A DNA stretch of 28,077 nucleotides from Clostridiaceae bacterium (GTDB lineage Bacteria > Bacillota > Clostridia > Oscillospirales > Acutalibacteraceae): positions 1 to 28,077 of the forward strand of contig JAEDGK010000012.1 in assembly GCA_016297555.1 (NCBI GenBank), read 5' to 3'. A program made the translations under genes and the position numbers. The notes beneath the pieces were generated by a model. The model made no database searches. It was not told the DNA's origin and saw only the letters and a program-made list of their open reading frames with translations. How positions within the stretch are numbered: position 1 is the stretch's first letter; every line of letters begins with the position of its first letter. Shown here in pieces: positions 7,177 through 16,551 of this stretch.

Positions 7177-10100
7177 TTAAAAGAAACTGAGCTGTGTTGT
7201 TTTGGGCAAGGAATCGAGTGCTCCGCCCTCCTCCAAAGCGGCAATAATCGATTTAGAAACTCCGGAGCGCATCTGCAAATCCTCAATAGAAAGGAATTCT
7301 CCGCCTCCGTCGTTTTTAGCCGCTTCAAGGCTTTGCGCCGCAGAGCCTCCGCAGCCGGCGATTGCCGAAAACGGCAGACGGATTTTTCCGTCCTCAATCA
7401 CATATTTATTCGCCGTGGATTTATAAATATCTATCGGCAGAAGCTCAACGCCTCTTGCCATCATCTCATTGATAACCTGCAATGAGGTGAAAGTGCCCTC
7501 CTCCTTGGCTGTTGCCGCCTTAATCTTCATTTTGGCGCTTATTTCGTCCATTTTGTTTCTGACGGCGTCTCTGCCTTTGAGAACCGTTACCGTGTCAATA
7601 TCCTCTCCGCGAACCGTCATATAGGTTGCATAGTATTCAAGAGGATGATAAAGCTTATACCACGCCAGACGCAGAGCCGCAATAACATAAGCCGCGGCGT
7701 GAGCCTTGGGGAACATATATTTTATCTTCATGCAGGAATCGATATACCATTGGGGAACGCCGTTGTCAATCATCGCCTGCTTATGCTCGTCGGTGAGCAG
7801 AGTTGTTGACTTTCCCTTACGGACAATCTCCATAATTTTGAAAGCCATTCCCTTTTCAACGCCCTTGTGGATAAGATAGACCATAATGCTGTCACGAGTT
7901 CCGATAACCTCGGAAATCGTGCAGGTTCCGTTCTTTATCAATTCCTGTGCGTTGCCTATCCAAACATCGGTGCCGTGAGAAAGACCCGATATCTGAAGCA
8001 TATCGGAAAAATTCTTGGGCTGAGATTCGATGAGCATCTGGCGGACAAACGGAGTGCCGAGCTCGGGCAGAGAAAGCGTGCCCGTTTCGCAGTCAATATC
8101 CTCTCTCGTTATTCCGAGCGGCTCGGGCGAGGTCAAAAGCTCATAAAGCTTCGGGTCGCACACATCGGCGTCCATAACCGAAATGCCCGTCATATCCTCA
8201 AGATGCTTATAGAAGGTCGGCACATCGTGACCGAGATTATCAAGCTTCAAAATCGTGTCATGAAGCGAATGGAAGTCAAAGTGAGTGGTTCTGTGAACCG
8301 AATCCGCGTCATCGGCGGGGTGCTGAATTGGCGTGAAATCCTCGGCGTCCATATCCGCAGGCACAACAACCATGCCGCCCGGGTGCTGACCCGTTGTGCG
8401 CTTAACGCCGACGCAGCCCTGAACAAGGCGCTCCTCCTCGGCTCTTGAAATTGACATTCCTTTTTCTTCAACCCACTTCTTAACAAATCCGAAAGCGGTT
8501 TTATCTGCAAGAGTGCCTATTGTGCCCGCCTTGAAAACATGAGATTTGCCGAAAAGCTCCTCAGTATATCTGTGAGCATAAAACTGATATTCTCCCGAGA
8601 AGTTAAGGTCGATATCGGGCTGCTTATCGCCGTTGAAGCCGAGGAAGGTTTCAAACGGAATGTCGTGACCGTCGCGGTGCATTGGCTTGCCGCAGACGGG
8701 GCAGTTTTTAGGCGGCATATCAAAGCCTGAGCCGTATTCACCCTTAAGGAAAAATTCGCTGTGCTTACAGCTTTCGCAGATATAATGCGGCGCAAGCGGA
8801 TTAACCTCGGAAATGCCCGCCGCAAACGCAACGAATGACGAGCCGACGGAACCTCTCGAGCCGACATAATAGCCGTGCTCCATTGAGTTCCAAACCAGCT
8901 TTTGAGCAATAATATAAAGAACGGCAAATCCGTTTTTGATAATGGAGTCAAGCTCCTTATCGAGCCTCTCCCTGATATATTCGGGCATGGGATTGCCGTA
9001 ATATTCCTGCATTCTGTCATAGCAGATGCGGCGAAGCTCCTCGTCGGAGCCTTCAATCTTAGGCGGATATGTTCCGTCGGGAATGGGCTTTATCTCCTCG
9101 CACATATCGGCAATAAGGTTGGGATTTTTTACAACCACTTCATAAGCCGTGTCCTCGCCGAGATAGGCAAATTCATCAAGCATATCCTGCGTTGTTCTGA
9201 AATAAAGCGGAGCCTGCTCTGCGGCGTCCTTAAATCCCTGACCCGTCATCAGTATTTCGCGGAATACCTTATCGCTCTTGTCCATAAAGTGGACATCGCC
9301 TGTTGCCACAACAGGCTTGCCCATCTCATCGGCAAGATGAATGAGCCTGCGGTTAAGCTCGTTAAGCTCCTCCTCGGAGTCAACCATACCCTCGCGCACC
9401 ATAAAGGCGTTGTTGCCGTTTGGCTGAATTTCAATATAGTCATAAATCTCCGCCATTTCAAGCAGAGATTCCTTTGTTCTGCCCGAAAACATAGCCTGAT
9501 AAAGCTGACCCGCTTCGCAGGCACTTCCGACAATAAGCCCCTCGCGGTGAGCCAGCAACTCGCTTTTGGGAACTCTCGGATGGCGGTAATAGTATTCAAG
9601 ATTTGATTTTGTGATAAGCTGATAAAGATGCTTCAAACCGACTTTGTTCTTAGCAAGGATTATCATATGATAGGTCGGCAGACGCTTCGGGTTAACGGGA
9701 ATCATCTTATTGATATCCGAAACCTTTTCAACTCCCTTTGCCGCGCAAAGCTCAATCAGCTTTTCAAAAATTCCTGCAAGCGCACCCGCGTCCTCATCGG
9801 CTCGGTGGTGGTCAAACTTCGGGAGCTTGAAATGGTTGGAGAGCGAATCAAGCTTATAATTCTTAATGCCCTCGACAAGGCTCTGAGCCAAAACGAGAGT
9901 GTCGATATGCGAATAATTGTATTCAATTCCGTTTCTTTGGCAGGCGTATCTGATAATGCTTGTATCAAACGAAGCATTGTGGGCAACAAGCACACCCTCG
10001 CCGCAGAATTCAAAGAATTTTCTGACCGCCTCACCCTCCTTGGGCGCGCCCGCAACCATACGGTTATCAATACCGGTCAGCTCGGTTATCTTGGCGGGAA

Positions 10101-11460
10101 TGGGCTTTTCGGGGTCAACAAAGGTTTGAAATCTTGCCTTTTCCGCGCCGTCAACATATTTAACCGCGCCGATTTCGGTCAGCCTTTCTCTGTCGGTTCT
10201 CAGCCCCGTTGTTTCAACATCAAATACAATAAAGGTTCCGCTCAGCGGCATATCGCTCTCGCCCGTTACGATTTTTACCGAATCGTCAACATAATATGCC
10301 TCCATACCGTAGATAACCTTTATGCCGTTTTTCTTTGCCGCCGCTGCCGCCTCGGGAAAAGCCTGCACAACTCCGTGGTCGGTTATTGCAACGGCTTTAT
10401 GACCCCACTTTGCAGCTCTTGAAACAAGCTTTTCGGCGCTCGTCATTCCGTCCATGGCGGACATATTGGTGTGCATATGCAGCTCAACGCGCTTTTCGGG
10501 CGCGGTATCCTCAACCGCCAGCTCGTCAATGAGCATAACGGAATTTGCCTTTATGCAATAGGTTTTAATATAGTCGTCATATTCAATATGACCGCGCAGC
10601 ATAACAACCTTGCCGTCTTTTATGTTGTCAACAAGCTGCTCGCAGTTCTGCGCCGCTTCAAAGATTTTAACGGTGTAGGAATTGGTTTTGTCGGTTATAT
10701 TGAAGTTAATTATTTTTCTCTTTCCGTCTCTTGTATCGCGGATATCAAGGGAGAATATTCTTCCCCAAACGGTTACATTGCCGTCCTCTATTGAAACTCC
10801 GCTGAGAGGAACGGGCTTTGACTTTATCTTATTGCCGTAAATGACCTTTGCATTAGTCAGAGAAATGGGCAAATCGTCATATTCCCGAACAGGCTTTTTG
10901 GGCTTCTTTACTTCCTCAGCGGCAGGAATTTCAATCTTGATACTGTTGCTTTGCATACTGACATATTCGGGAGAATCCAGCTTTGCGCCCTGACCCTCGC
11001 CGATTATCTCAACGCTCACGGAAACTCCGAAATGCTCGGAAATATATCTTGAAAGGAACTCCCTTGCTCCCGCCTCGCAGAGGATATCCGCGCCGTTAAG
11101 CACGGTGATTTCAACCTTATCGGCTGAGAAAACAAATTTCGAGTTTTCCAAAAACCCGTTGGCGGCAGGTATGTTTTCTTTTAACGCTCTTATAAGCTGT
11201 ACCCTGCATTTTTCATCGAATACACCTGCGGGATAATAAGCGTCGATTATTACCTTATTAAGCCCGAGAGCATTTTTTATTTCACTTTGAGCGGCGATAA
11301 TATTTGCGTCCTCAACATAGCTGTCAAAATCCGCATCAATGCCGAGCTTCATTGTGTCCTCATCAAGAAATATGCGTTTAACAAAGCCGCCGGAAAGCAT
11401 TTCGCGCAGCCCGGCGTTTATGTAATCACCTATAAAATTTAAAATTCGAGTATCCTGCAT
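7177..11460 (-). CDS. polC: DNA polymerase III alpha subunit, PolC-type
   Basis: Replicative, proofreading DNA polymerase of low-GC Gram-positive bacteria; 1427 residues, the usual size. Domain order from N to C: PolC N-terminal domain; OB fold (~205-320); PHP domain start at ~325 (ELHMHTNMSAMDG, AITDHG); DEDD-type 3'-5' exonuclease inserted at ~410-580 (FDVETTGLRTDRERLTEIGA, LVAHNASFD); remainder of PHP; four-cysteine zinc finger at ~893-922 (CESCKH ... CPVCGK); palm with the catalytic Asp pair in QPDIDLNFSG (~946); thumb, fingers and C-terminal region. The last residues, QLSFF, match the beta-clamp binding motif QLSLF. An in-frame TTG at 11472 precedes, but GGAG lies 6 bases before ATG 11460, which is taken as the start. 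It is the eighth gene of the operon; a hairpin with flanking A/T tracts lies between it and ispG. Confidence 0.97.
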   Translation of the reverse strand: MQDTRILNFIGDYINAGLREMLSGGFVKRIFLDEDTMKLGIDADFDSYVEDANIIAAQSEIKNALGLNKVIIDAYYPAGVFDEKCRVQLIRALKENIPAANGFLENSKFVFSADKVEITVLNGADILCEAGAREFLSRYISEHFGVSVSVEIIGEGQGAKLDSPEYVSMQSNSIKIEIPAAEEVKKPKKPVREYDDLPISLTNAKVIYGNKIKSKPVPLSGVSIEDGNVTVWGRIFSLDIRDTRDGKRKIINFNITDKTNSYTVKIFEAAQNCEQLVDNIKDGKVVMLRGHIEYDDYIKTYCIKANSVMLIDELAVEDTAPEKRVELHMHTNMSAMDGMTSAEKLVSRAAKWGHKAVAITDHGVVQAFPEAAAAAKKNGIKVIYGMEAYYVDDSVKIVTGESDMPLSGTFIVFDVETTGLRTDRERLTEIGAVKYVDGAEKARFQTFVDPEKPIPAKITELTGIDNRMVAGAPKEGEAVRKFFEFCGEGVLVAHNASFDTSIIRYACQRNGIEYNYSHIDTLVLAQSLVEGIKNYKLDSLSNHFKLPKFDHHRADEDAGALAGIFEKLIELCAAKGVEKVSDINKMIPVNPKRLPTYHMIILAKNKVGLKHLYQLITKSNLEYYYRHPRVPKSELLAHREGLIVGSACEAGQLYQAMFSGRTKESLLEMAEIYDYIEIQPNGNNAFMVREGMVDSEEELNELNRRLIHLADEMGKPVVATGDVHFMDKSDKVFREILMTGQGFKDAAEQAPLYFRTTQDMLDEFAYLGEDTAYEVVVKNPNLIADMCEEIKPIPDGTYPPKIEGSDEELRRICYDRMQEYYGNPMPEYIRERLDKELDSIIKNGFAVLYIIAQKLVWNSMEHGYYVGSRGSVGSSFVAFAAGISEVNPLAPHYICESCKHSEFFLKGEYGSGFDMPPKNCPVCGKPMHRDGHDIPFETFLGFNGDKQPDIDLNFSGEYQFYAHRYTEELFGKSHVFKAGTIGTLADKTAFGFVKKWVEEKGMSISRAEEERLVQGCVGVKRTTGQHPGGMVVVPADMDAEDFTPIQHPADDADSVHRTTHFDFHSLHDTILKLDNLGHDVPTFYKHLEDMTGISVMDADVCDPKLYELLTSPEPLGITREDIDCETGTLSLPELGTPFVRQMLIESQPKNFSDMLQISGLSHGTDVWIGNAQELIKNGTCTISEVIGTRDSIMVYLIHKGVEKGMAFKIMEIVRKGKSTTLLTDEHKQAMIDNGVPQWYIDSCMKIKYMFPKAHAAAYVIAALRLAWYKLYHPLEYYATYMTVRGEDIDTVTVLKGRDAVRNKMDEISAKMKIKAATAKEEGTFTSLQVINEMMARGVELLPIDIYKSTANKYVIEDGKIRLPFSAIAGCGGSAAQSLEAAKNDGGGEFLSIEDLQMRSGVSKSIIAALEEGGALDSLPKTTQLSFF

Positions 11461-11479
11461 TTTTATCTCCAAAGCAAAA

Positions 11480-11505
11480 GGCAGATATTATCTGCCCGTT
11501 TTTTT
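11480..11505. terminator. Intergenic hairpin between ispG and polC
   Basis: GGCAGAT-ATT-ATCTGCC (7-bp stem, 11480-11496) is followed on the + strand by CG and seven Ts (11499-11505). On the operon strand it is preceded by seven As and followed by CTTTTGCTTTGGAG, so the downstream U tract is only four long. It is a weak or partial terminator, or an mRNA processing site, upstream of the polC ribosome site. Its complete form faces the + strand and would stop antisense transcription into ispG. Confidence 0.45.
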
Positions 11506-12553
11506 AAAGCTTTTCTATTTCTTCAACAAGCCTGTCAATCGCCTCATTTTCGGCGACCTTGCAGACTATTTCACCTTTTTTGAATATCAGCGCACAGCCG
11601 TCGCCGCCCGCTATTCCGATATCTGCCTCGCGAGCCTCACCAGGTCCGTTGACCGCGCAGCCCATAACCGCAACCTTTATATTTTTCTTGCAGCCCGAAA
11701 GCCGTTCCTGCGCCTCGTTTGCAAGTGAAATAAGGTCAATTCTTGTCCTTCCGCAGGTCGGGCAGGAAACGATGTCAACACCCTCGTTTCTTATACCCAC
11801 TGCTTTGAGAATTCCGACTGCCGCCGCCACCTCTTTAACGGGGTCGTCAGTCATCGACACTCTGATTGTATCGCCTATTCCGTCAAGCAAAAGTGAGCCT
11901 ATTCCGGCAGAGGACTTGATAAGAGCCATATTGTGCGTTCCTGCCTCGGTGACGCCGAGGTGGAGCGGATAATCGCATTTTTCGGCAACGAGCCTGTATG
12001 CCTTAACCGTTATCGGAACGCTTGATGACTTTATGGAAATAACAATATCGTTAAAATCGCAATGTTCAAGCAAAGCAACGTGCTTCATTGCGCTCTCTGC
12101 AAGAGCCTCTGCGCAGGGTGAGCCGTATTTGGCAAGCAGCTCTTTTTCAACCGAGCCTGAATTAACTCCTATTCTGATAGGAACGCTCTTTGCCGCACAG
12201 GCATGAGCAACCGCATAAACCTTATCCATTGAGCCGATATTGCCGGGGTTTATTCTGATTTTATCAACGCCCGCTTCAAGCGAAGCAAGGGCAAGTCGAT
12301 AATCAAAATGAATATCGGCAACAACGGGCACGGAAACATTCTCTTTCAGCTTTTCAATCAGCTTGACCGCTGCCATATCGGGAACGGCGGCTCTTATGAT
12401 TTCACACCCCGCCTTTTCAAGCTCAACCGCCTGCTTTACGCTGCCCTCAATGTCGGTTGCGGGGCGGTTAAGCATTGACTGCACGGTTATTCTTTCCGAA
12501 CCGCCTATATAAATATTGCCGACTTTTACTCGCCTGCTTTTTCTTCTTTCCAT
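11504..12553 (-). CDS. ispG: 4-hydroxy-3-methylbut-2-en-1-yl diphosphate synthase (IspG/GcpE)
   Basis: Sixth-step MEP-pathway enzyme: the reductive ring opening of MEcPP to HMBPP using a [4Fe-4S] cluster. The protein is 349 residues, the compact bacterial form. The N-terminal TIM-barrel part shows RRKSRRVKVGNIYIGG, VQSMLNRPATDI, a DIHFDYRLAL stretch, KIRINPGNIG and a GVTEAGT segment. The cluster ligands are the two cysteines of SCPTCGRTRIDL and the Cys of VMGCAVNGPGEAREADIGIA, with the Glu of the latter. The start has AAAGGGC seven bases upstream. It follows rseP with a 4-base gap and precedes polC. Confidence 0.97.
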   Translation of the reverse strand: MERRKSRRVKVGNIYIGGSERITVQSMLNRPATDIEGSVKQAVELEKAGCEIIRAAVPDMAAVKLIEKLKENVSVPVVADIHFDYRLALASLEAGVDKIRINPGNIGSMDKVYAVAHACAAKSVPIRIGVNSGSVEKELLAKYGSPCAEALAESAMKHVALLEHCDFNDIVISIKSSSVPITVKAYRLVAEKCDYPLHLGVTEAGTHNMALIKSSAGIGSLLLDGIGDTIRVSMTDDPVKEVAAAVGILKAVGIRNEGVDIVSCPTCGRTRIDLISLANEAQERLSGCKKNIKVAVMGCAVNGPGEAREADIGIAGGDGCALIFKKGEIVCKVAENEAIDRLVEEIEKL

Positions 12554-12557
12554 TTTT

Positions 12558-13640
12558 TCAGCCCTTTATCAGTTTCATAATGTCTCCGAATGAGATAACA
12601 ACCATCAGAAGCATCAAAAGCACAAGACCGATTGCGTGAACCCAACCCTCATATTTTCTCGGAACGGGCTTTCTGAATATCATCTCAATAAGCATAAAGA
12701 ACAGTCTGCCGCCGTCAAGAGCGGGCAGGGGTATCAGGTTAAACAGACCGATATTTATCGTAATCATTGCCATCATGGTCAGCAAATAGGTGTAGTCCGT
12801 CTGCTTTGTTGCCTCCTGAGCGGCGTCGGCAATATAGGTGACCGTGCCTATCGGACCCGAAAGGTCGCTAAGACCGTATTGACCCGTCAAAAGGTCAAGC
12901 AGGCTGAGCCATACCATTCTGCCGATTGAAAATGACTCCAGCACAGAGTTTTTGGCAACGGTAAATACCGTCGGCTCAACTCCCCTGATTATGAAATCAT
13001 AAACTATCGTCAGCCTGCCGTCTTTTTCTGTCGTTTGGAATTTTACATCTTTAAGCTCAACCTTTTTGCCGTCTCTTTCAACAACAAAATCGAAAACTCC
13101 GTCCTTATCCCGCGCCATAAGGAAGCTCAGGTCATATTCGGAATAAACGCGTTTTCCGTTGATTTTTTTAATCTCGTCTTTAACCTGAAGCCCGTATTGA
13201 CTGCTGACCGCATTTTCTTCAAAAGAATGAATTTCAGGCAGACCGATAAGGTCGGTCTGGCAAAGCATAATTGCCACAACAATAAAGCCGATTATAAGAT
13301 TACACACTCCGCCTGCGGCAACGATAATAAATCTCTGCCATGTGGGCTTGTTGCAGAAAGCGCGTTCGTTTTCGCTTTCATCGTCCTCGCCCTCCATGCT
13401 GACAAAGCCGCCTATCGGGAAAAGGCGCAGGGCATATTTGGTTTCTCCCTTTTTGAATTTAAAAAGAGTAGGTCCCATGCCCATTGCAAATTCGTTAACC
13501 TGAACCTTGAAAAGCTTGGCAAAAATGAAATGACCGAGCTCATGGAAAAATATAATAAAGCCAAAGAAAAGCACAGCCAAAAGAATCGGCCATACTTTTC
13601 CCCAAACCGCGGAAGCGGCTATCAGCGGAATGATTTTCAT
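12558..13640 (-). CDS. rseP: RseP-type site-2 intramembrane zinc metalloprotease (M50)
   Basis: An M50B protease of 360 residues that cuts transmembrane segments, such as anti-sigma factors or leftover signal peptides. The metal site HELGH is in FFGFIIFFHELGHFIFAK (first helix, ~residues 27-40), and the third ligand motif is in NLIPLPALDGGRLFF near the C-terminus. Between them are the GMGPTLFKFKKGETKYALRL strand region with GGFVSMEGEDDE, and a single PDZ domain (~115-205; SSQYGLQVKDEIKKINGKRV). Four hydrophobic helices place it in the cytoplasmic membrane. Its ATG overlaps the dxr stop (ATGA) and has AAAGG 8 bases upstream. This slot between dxr and ispG is the usual place of rseP in Clostridia. 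Confidence 0.95.
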   Translation of the reverse strand: MKIIPLIAASAVWGKVWPILLAVLFFGFIIFFHELGHFIFAKLFKVQVNEFAMGMGPTLFKFKKGETKYALRLFPIGGFVSMEGEDDESENERAFCNKPTWQRFIIVAAGGVCNLIIGFIVVAIMLCQTDLIGLPEIHSFEENAVSSQYGLQVKDEIKKINGKRVYSEYDLSFLMARDKDGVFDFVVERDGKKVELKDVKFQTTEKDGRLTIVYDFIIRGVEPTVFTVAKNSVLESFSIGRMVWLSLLDLLTGQYGLSDLSGPIGTVTYIADAAQEATKQTDYTYLLTMMAMITINIGLFNLIPLPALDGGRLFFMLIEMIFRKPVPRKYEGWVHAIGLVLLMLLMVVISFGDIMKLIKG

Positions 13641-14782
13641 AACAACAACCTTTCTGTGGCGCGGCGCACGGCTTCGTCGGTTTCAAAAACCTGATCTGCG
13701 GTGTAATCGCTGACATCGGGAACACAGTCAAACGCCGCCCCGACAGCCCTTTCTATATCAAGAAAACCTATCGCACCTTTTCTGAAAAGCTCGTTTGCCT
13801 TTTCGTTGGCGGCATTAACAGCCGCAGGGAAAAGACCGCCTTTTTCAAAAGCCTTTCTGCATAAGTTTATGCAGGAAAATGTCTCATAATCGGGCTTTTC
13901 AAATGTCAGCGCAGCCGCCTGAGCCAAATCAAGCTCTCCGACGGGGCTCGGCGCTCTGTCGGGATAGGTCAAAGCATACTGAATGGGAATTCTCATATCC
14001 GGCAGACCGAGCTGCGCGATAACCGAATTGTCTGTATATTCCACAAGAGAATGAACAATGCTCTGCCTGTGAACGAGAATATCTATATCAGACGCTTTCA
14101 TATCAAAAAGCCAGGCAGCTTCAATAAGCTCAAGCCCCTTGTTCATCATTGTAGCAGAGTCGATGGTTATTTTTGCACCCATGCTCCAATTCGGATGCTT
14201 CAAAGCCTGCTCAACGGTTACATCTTTAAGCTCCGCTCGGGTTTTTCCGAAAAACGGACCGCCCGAAGCGGTAAGAATGAGCTTCTTTATCTGGCTTTTG
14301 CTTCGGCAGCCCTGAATCGACTGAAAAATAGCCGAATGCTCGCTGTCAACGGGCAAAATTGAAATCCCTCTTTCACGGGCGGTGTTTATAACTATTTTTC
14401 CGCCCGTTACAAGCGATTCCTTGTTTGCAAGCGCCAAGGTGCTGCCTGCATCGATTGCCGCAAGAGTCGGCGCAAGACCGGCTATGCCTACAATGCTGTT
14501 AAGCACGGTATCGGCTGCACAGCGCGCACATTCCTCAACGCCACGAGCGCCGGAAAGCACCTTTGTCGATGTATCCGCAACTTTTATTTTCAGCTCCGCA
14601 GCCGCCTTTTCATCGGCAAGCGCCGCAATTCGCGGGCTGAACTCCCTTATTTGATTTTCAATTATATCAACCCTTGTACAGCCGCTCAGCGCCTCAATTT
14701 TTATCCCCGAAAGGCGGGCAACTTCAAGCGCCTGAACGCCTATCGAGCCTGTTGAGCCGAGAACGGCGAGAGTTTTTGTCAT
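13637..14782 (-). CDS. dxr: 1-deoxy-D-xylulose 5-phosphate reductoisomerase (Dxr/IspC)
   Basis: Converts DXP to MEP with NADPH and a divalent metal, the first committed step of the MEP pathway. It is 381 residues, normal for the family. The N-terminal Rossmann loop LAVLGSTGSIGVQALEV binds NADPH; ALANKESLVTGG and PVDSEHSAIFQSIQG hold the metal-site Asp and Glu; HPNWSMGAKITIDSATMMNK and GLELIEAAWLF form the catalytic loop and metal ligand region. The C-terminal helical domain contains LFPAAVNAANEKAN. The open frame begins at a TTG (14785); ATG 14782 with AAGGA ten bases upstream is preferred. It overlaps rseP by four bases. Confidence 0.97.
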   Translation of the reverse strand: MTKTLAVLGSTGSIGVQALEVARLSGIKIEALSGCTRVDIIENQIREFSPRIAALADEKAAAELKIKVADTSTKVLSGARGVEECARCAADTVLNSIVGIAGLAPTLAAIDAGSTLALANKESLVTGGKIVINTARERGISILPVDSEHSAIFQSIQGCRSKSQIKKLILTASGGPFFGKTRAELKDVTVEQALKHPNWSMGAKITIDSATMMNKGLELIEAAWLFDMKASDIDILVHRQSIVHSLVEYTDNSVIAQLGLPDMRIPIQYALTYPDRAPSPVGELDLAQAAALTFEKPDYETFSCINLCRKAFEKGGLFPAAVNAANEKANELFRKGAIGFLDIERAVGAAFDCVPDVSDYTADQVFETDEAVRRATERLLL

Positions 14783-14806
14783 CAAATATCAGTCCTTCAA
14801 AAGCCG

Positions 14807-15676
14807 TTAAATTTCCGCAATGGCAATTCCTATTCTGATGAGCGCATATGTTGCGGGCATCGTGAAAAGGAAGCTGTCAATTCTGTCAAGCACTCCGCCG
14901 TGACCCGGGAAGAGATTTCCGAAATCCTTTTCGCCGAAATTGCGCTTGATAACGGAGGCGGAAAGGTCGCCGCACATTCCGAGAACAGACACAAATATCG
15001 AGCCGAAGAGAATCATCCATACATTGAGCGTATCGTTACGGAAGAAGAAGTGATCACAGATAAAGTATGAAACCACGCAGAAAAGCACCGTGCCGAAAAC
15101 GCCGCCGATTGCTCCCTCAACGGACTTTTTAGGGCTGATTTTGGGCGCAAGCTTATGCTTGCCGAACTTGCTGCCTATAAAATATGCCCAAGTGTCGCTC
15201 ATCCACGCGCAGTACATAGCGCAGAGGATTAAAAAGACGCAGTGTGAGCGCTGAAAATACTGAGGATATTCAACGCAGAGATCTCTGACTCTGAGCAGAG
15301 TGCAGAAGCCTCCGGGAACCGCTATCGAGCCAAAAATGGCAAGCGCAACATGCTCAAACTTTGTTGTGTCATAAAACTTGAGCATTATTATCAGCATCAG
15401 CATTATATAGATAATGAGAATGACCGAAACGGGCACGGGAATATACTGCTGAAGCTTGAAATCAACATATAAAGGAACTGCCGCCGCAAATATCATTGAG
15501 CAAACGGTAAGAACCTTGTTTTTACATTTTGTAACGCGCATAACCTCATATGCCGCTATGGCGGAGAGAATGCCCATCGGAACACTCATAACTCCGAGAT
15601 GGCCAAGCCCCGTAAAAACGAGCAGCATTATTACAAAAAGCGCGCTTATTACACCTGTTATTATTCTGACTTTCAT
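14807..15676 (-). CDS. cdsA: Phosphatidate cytidylyltransferase (CDP-diglyceride synthase)
   Basis: Integral membrane enzyme making CDP-diacylglycerol from CTP and phosphatidic acid, the branch point of phospholipid synthesis. It has about seven to eight hydrophobic helices. The C-terminal third carries the CdsA signature: SDTWAYFIGSKFGKHKLAP, ISPKKSVEGAIGG, SASVIKRNFGEKDFGNLFPG, HGGVLDRIDSFLF. The open frame starts at a TTG (15691). ATG 15676 (MKVRIITGVISALF) gives the expected N-terminus and 289 residues, although the ribosome site (GAGAGTG) is weak. The 81-base gap to uppS is the second longest in the run. Confidence 0.95.
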   Translation of the reverse strand: MKVRIITGVISALFVIMLLVFTGLGHLGVMSVPMGILSAIAAYEVMRVTKCKNKVLTVCSMIFAAAVPLYVDFKLQQYIPVPVSVILIIYIMLMLIIMLKFYDTTKFEHVALAIFGSIAVPGGFCTLLRVRDLCVEYPQYFQRSHCVFLILCAMYCAWMSDTWAYFIGSKFGKHKLAPKISPKKSVEGAIGGVFGTVLFCVVSYFICDHFFFRNDTLNVWMILFGSIFVSVLGMCGDLSASVIKRNFGEKDFGNLFPGHGGVLDRIDSFLFTMPATYALIRIGIAIAEI

Positions 15677-15757
15677 TGTTTTCACTCTCAATTCAAGAAT
15701 TTTTTATTATAATTTATAGTTTTGTTTACCACTCCTTCCGCCGAAATCGGGCAAGCC

Positions 15758-16489
15758 TCATACCCCGCCGAAGCGTCTGTTTCGCTTGCCGTAATCTATA
15801 ATCGCCTTATCCAAATCATCGGCAGTAAAATCAGGCCAAAGTATATCCGAAAACCAAAGCTCGGAATACGCCGCCTGCCAGATAAGGAAATTGGAAAGAC
15901 GGTATTCTCCGCTGGGTCTGATTATCAAATCGGGATCGGGCAGACCCGCTGTGTAAAGATTGCCGTCTATATCATTCAAAGTTATGTCCTGCGCTTTAAG
16001 CTCCCCCGCCTGAACCTTTTGTGCAACAGCTCTTACAGCGTGGAGTATTTCATCTCTGCCGCCGTAATTGACGGCAAGATTTATCGTTATCGTTTTTTTG
16101 TCTGCGGAATTTTCTTCTAATTTATCTATCATATCCACAATGTCGGCAGGCAATGCCGTTCTGTCGCCGATATAGCGAATTCTCATTCCCTTAACGGCGT
16201 TTTCTTCTTCTCTTTCCTCTGCCTCTGTCAAATAATCTCTGAAAAGATTCATTATAGCCGCCACTTCATCGGCAGGGCGTTTCCAATTCTCGGTTGAAAA
16301 AGCATAAAAGGTCAGACATTCTATACCAAGCTCTGCGCCGTAATCGCAAATTGCCCTGAAAGTTTTGGCTCCCGCCTTGTGCCCCTCGCTTCGCGGCAGC
16401 CCGCGCTGCTTTGCCCATCTGCCGTTGCCGTCCATAATAATACCTATGTGACGGGGCAGAGAAATATTTTCAAGCATTTCCTTTGTCAT
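15758..16489 (-). CDS. uppS: Isoprenyl transferase / undecaprenyl diphosphate synthase
   Basis: A cis-prenyltransferase that adds IPP units to FPP to give undecaprenyl diphosphate, the carrier for cell-wall precursors. It is 243 residues. Motifs of the family are present: HIGIIMDGNGRWAKQRGLPR with the catalytic Asp and the diphosphate-binding GNGR, a YAFSTENWKRP motif, LAVNYGGRDEI, and the C-terminal RPSGEYRLSNFLIWQAAYSE. There is no signal or membrane segment, as expected for a peripheral cytoplasmic enzyme. AAAGGAG lies 8 bases before the ATG. The enzyme consumes products of the MEP pathway, two genes of which (dxr, ispG) are in the same operon. Confidence 0.97.
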   Translation of the reverse strand: MTKEMLENISLPRHIGIIMDGNGRWAKQRGLPRSEGHKAGAKTFRAICDYGAELGIECLTFYAFSTENWKRPADEVAAIMNLFRDYLTEAEEREEENAVKGMRIRYIGDRTALPADIVDMIDKLEENSADKKTITINLAVNYGGRDEILHAVRAVAQKVQAGELKAQDITLNDIDGNLYTAGLPDPDLIIRPSGEYRLSNFLIWQAAYSELWFSDILWPDFTADDLDKAIIDYGKRNRRFGGV

Positions 16490-16551
16490 TACAAATACTC
16501 CTTTTCAGCAATCGGCAACAAATACGCGGCTTTCTTTATTTGCATAACCGC

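Noticed and set aside
7163..7177. Acyltransferase read as part of a non-ribosomal peptide synthetase
   Set aside because: The protein stands alone at 441 residues, and no adenylation, carrier or thioesterase domain is encoded in the window, so an NRPS assembly line is not supported.
9628..10422. Long + strand open frame (264 codons) opposite polC
   Set aside because: Antisense to the exonuclease/PHP region of PolC, with no ribosome site and no recognisable motifs.
15692..15720. TATAAT-like box on the - strand upstream of cdsA as an internal promoter
   Set aside because: The hexamer is present in A/T-rich sequence, but no acceptable -35 box lies 16-18 bases upstream, so it was not listed as a feature.
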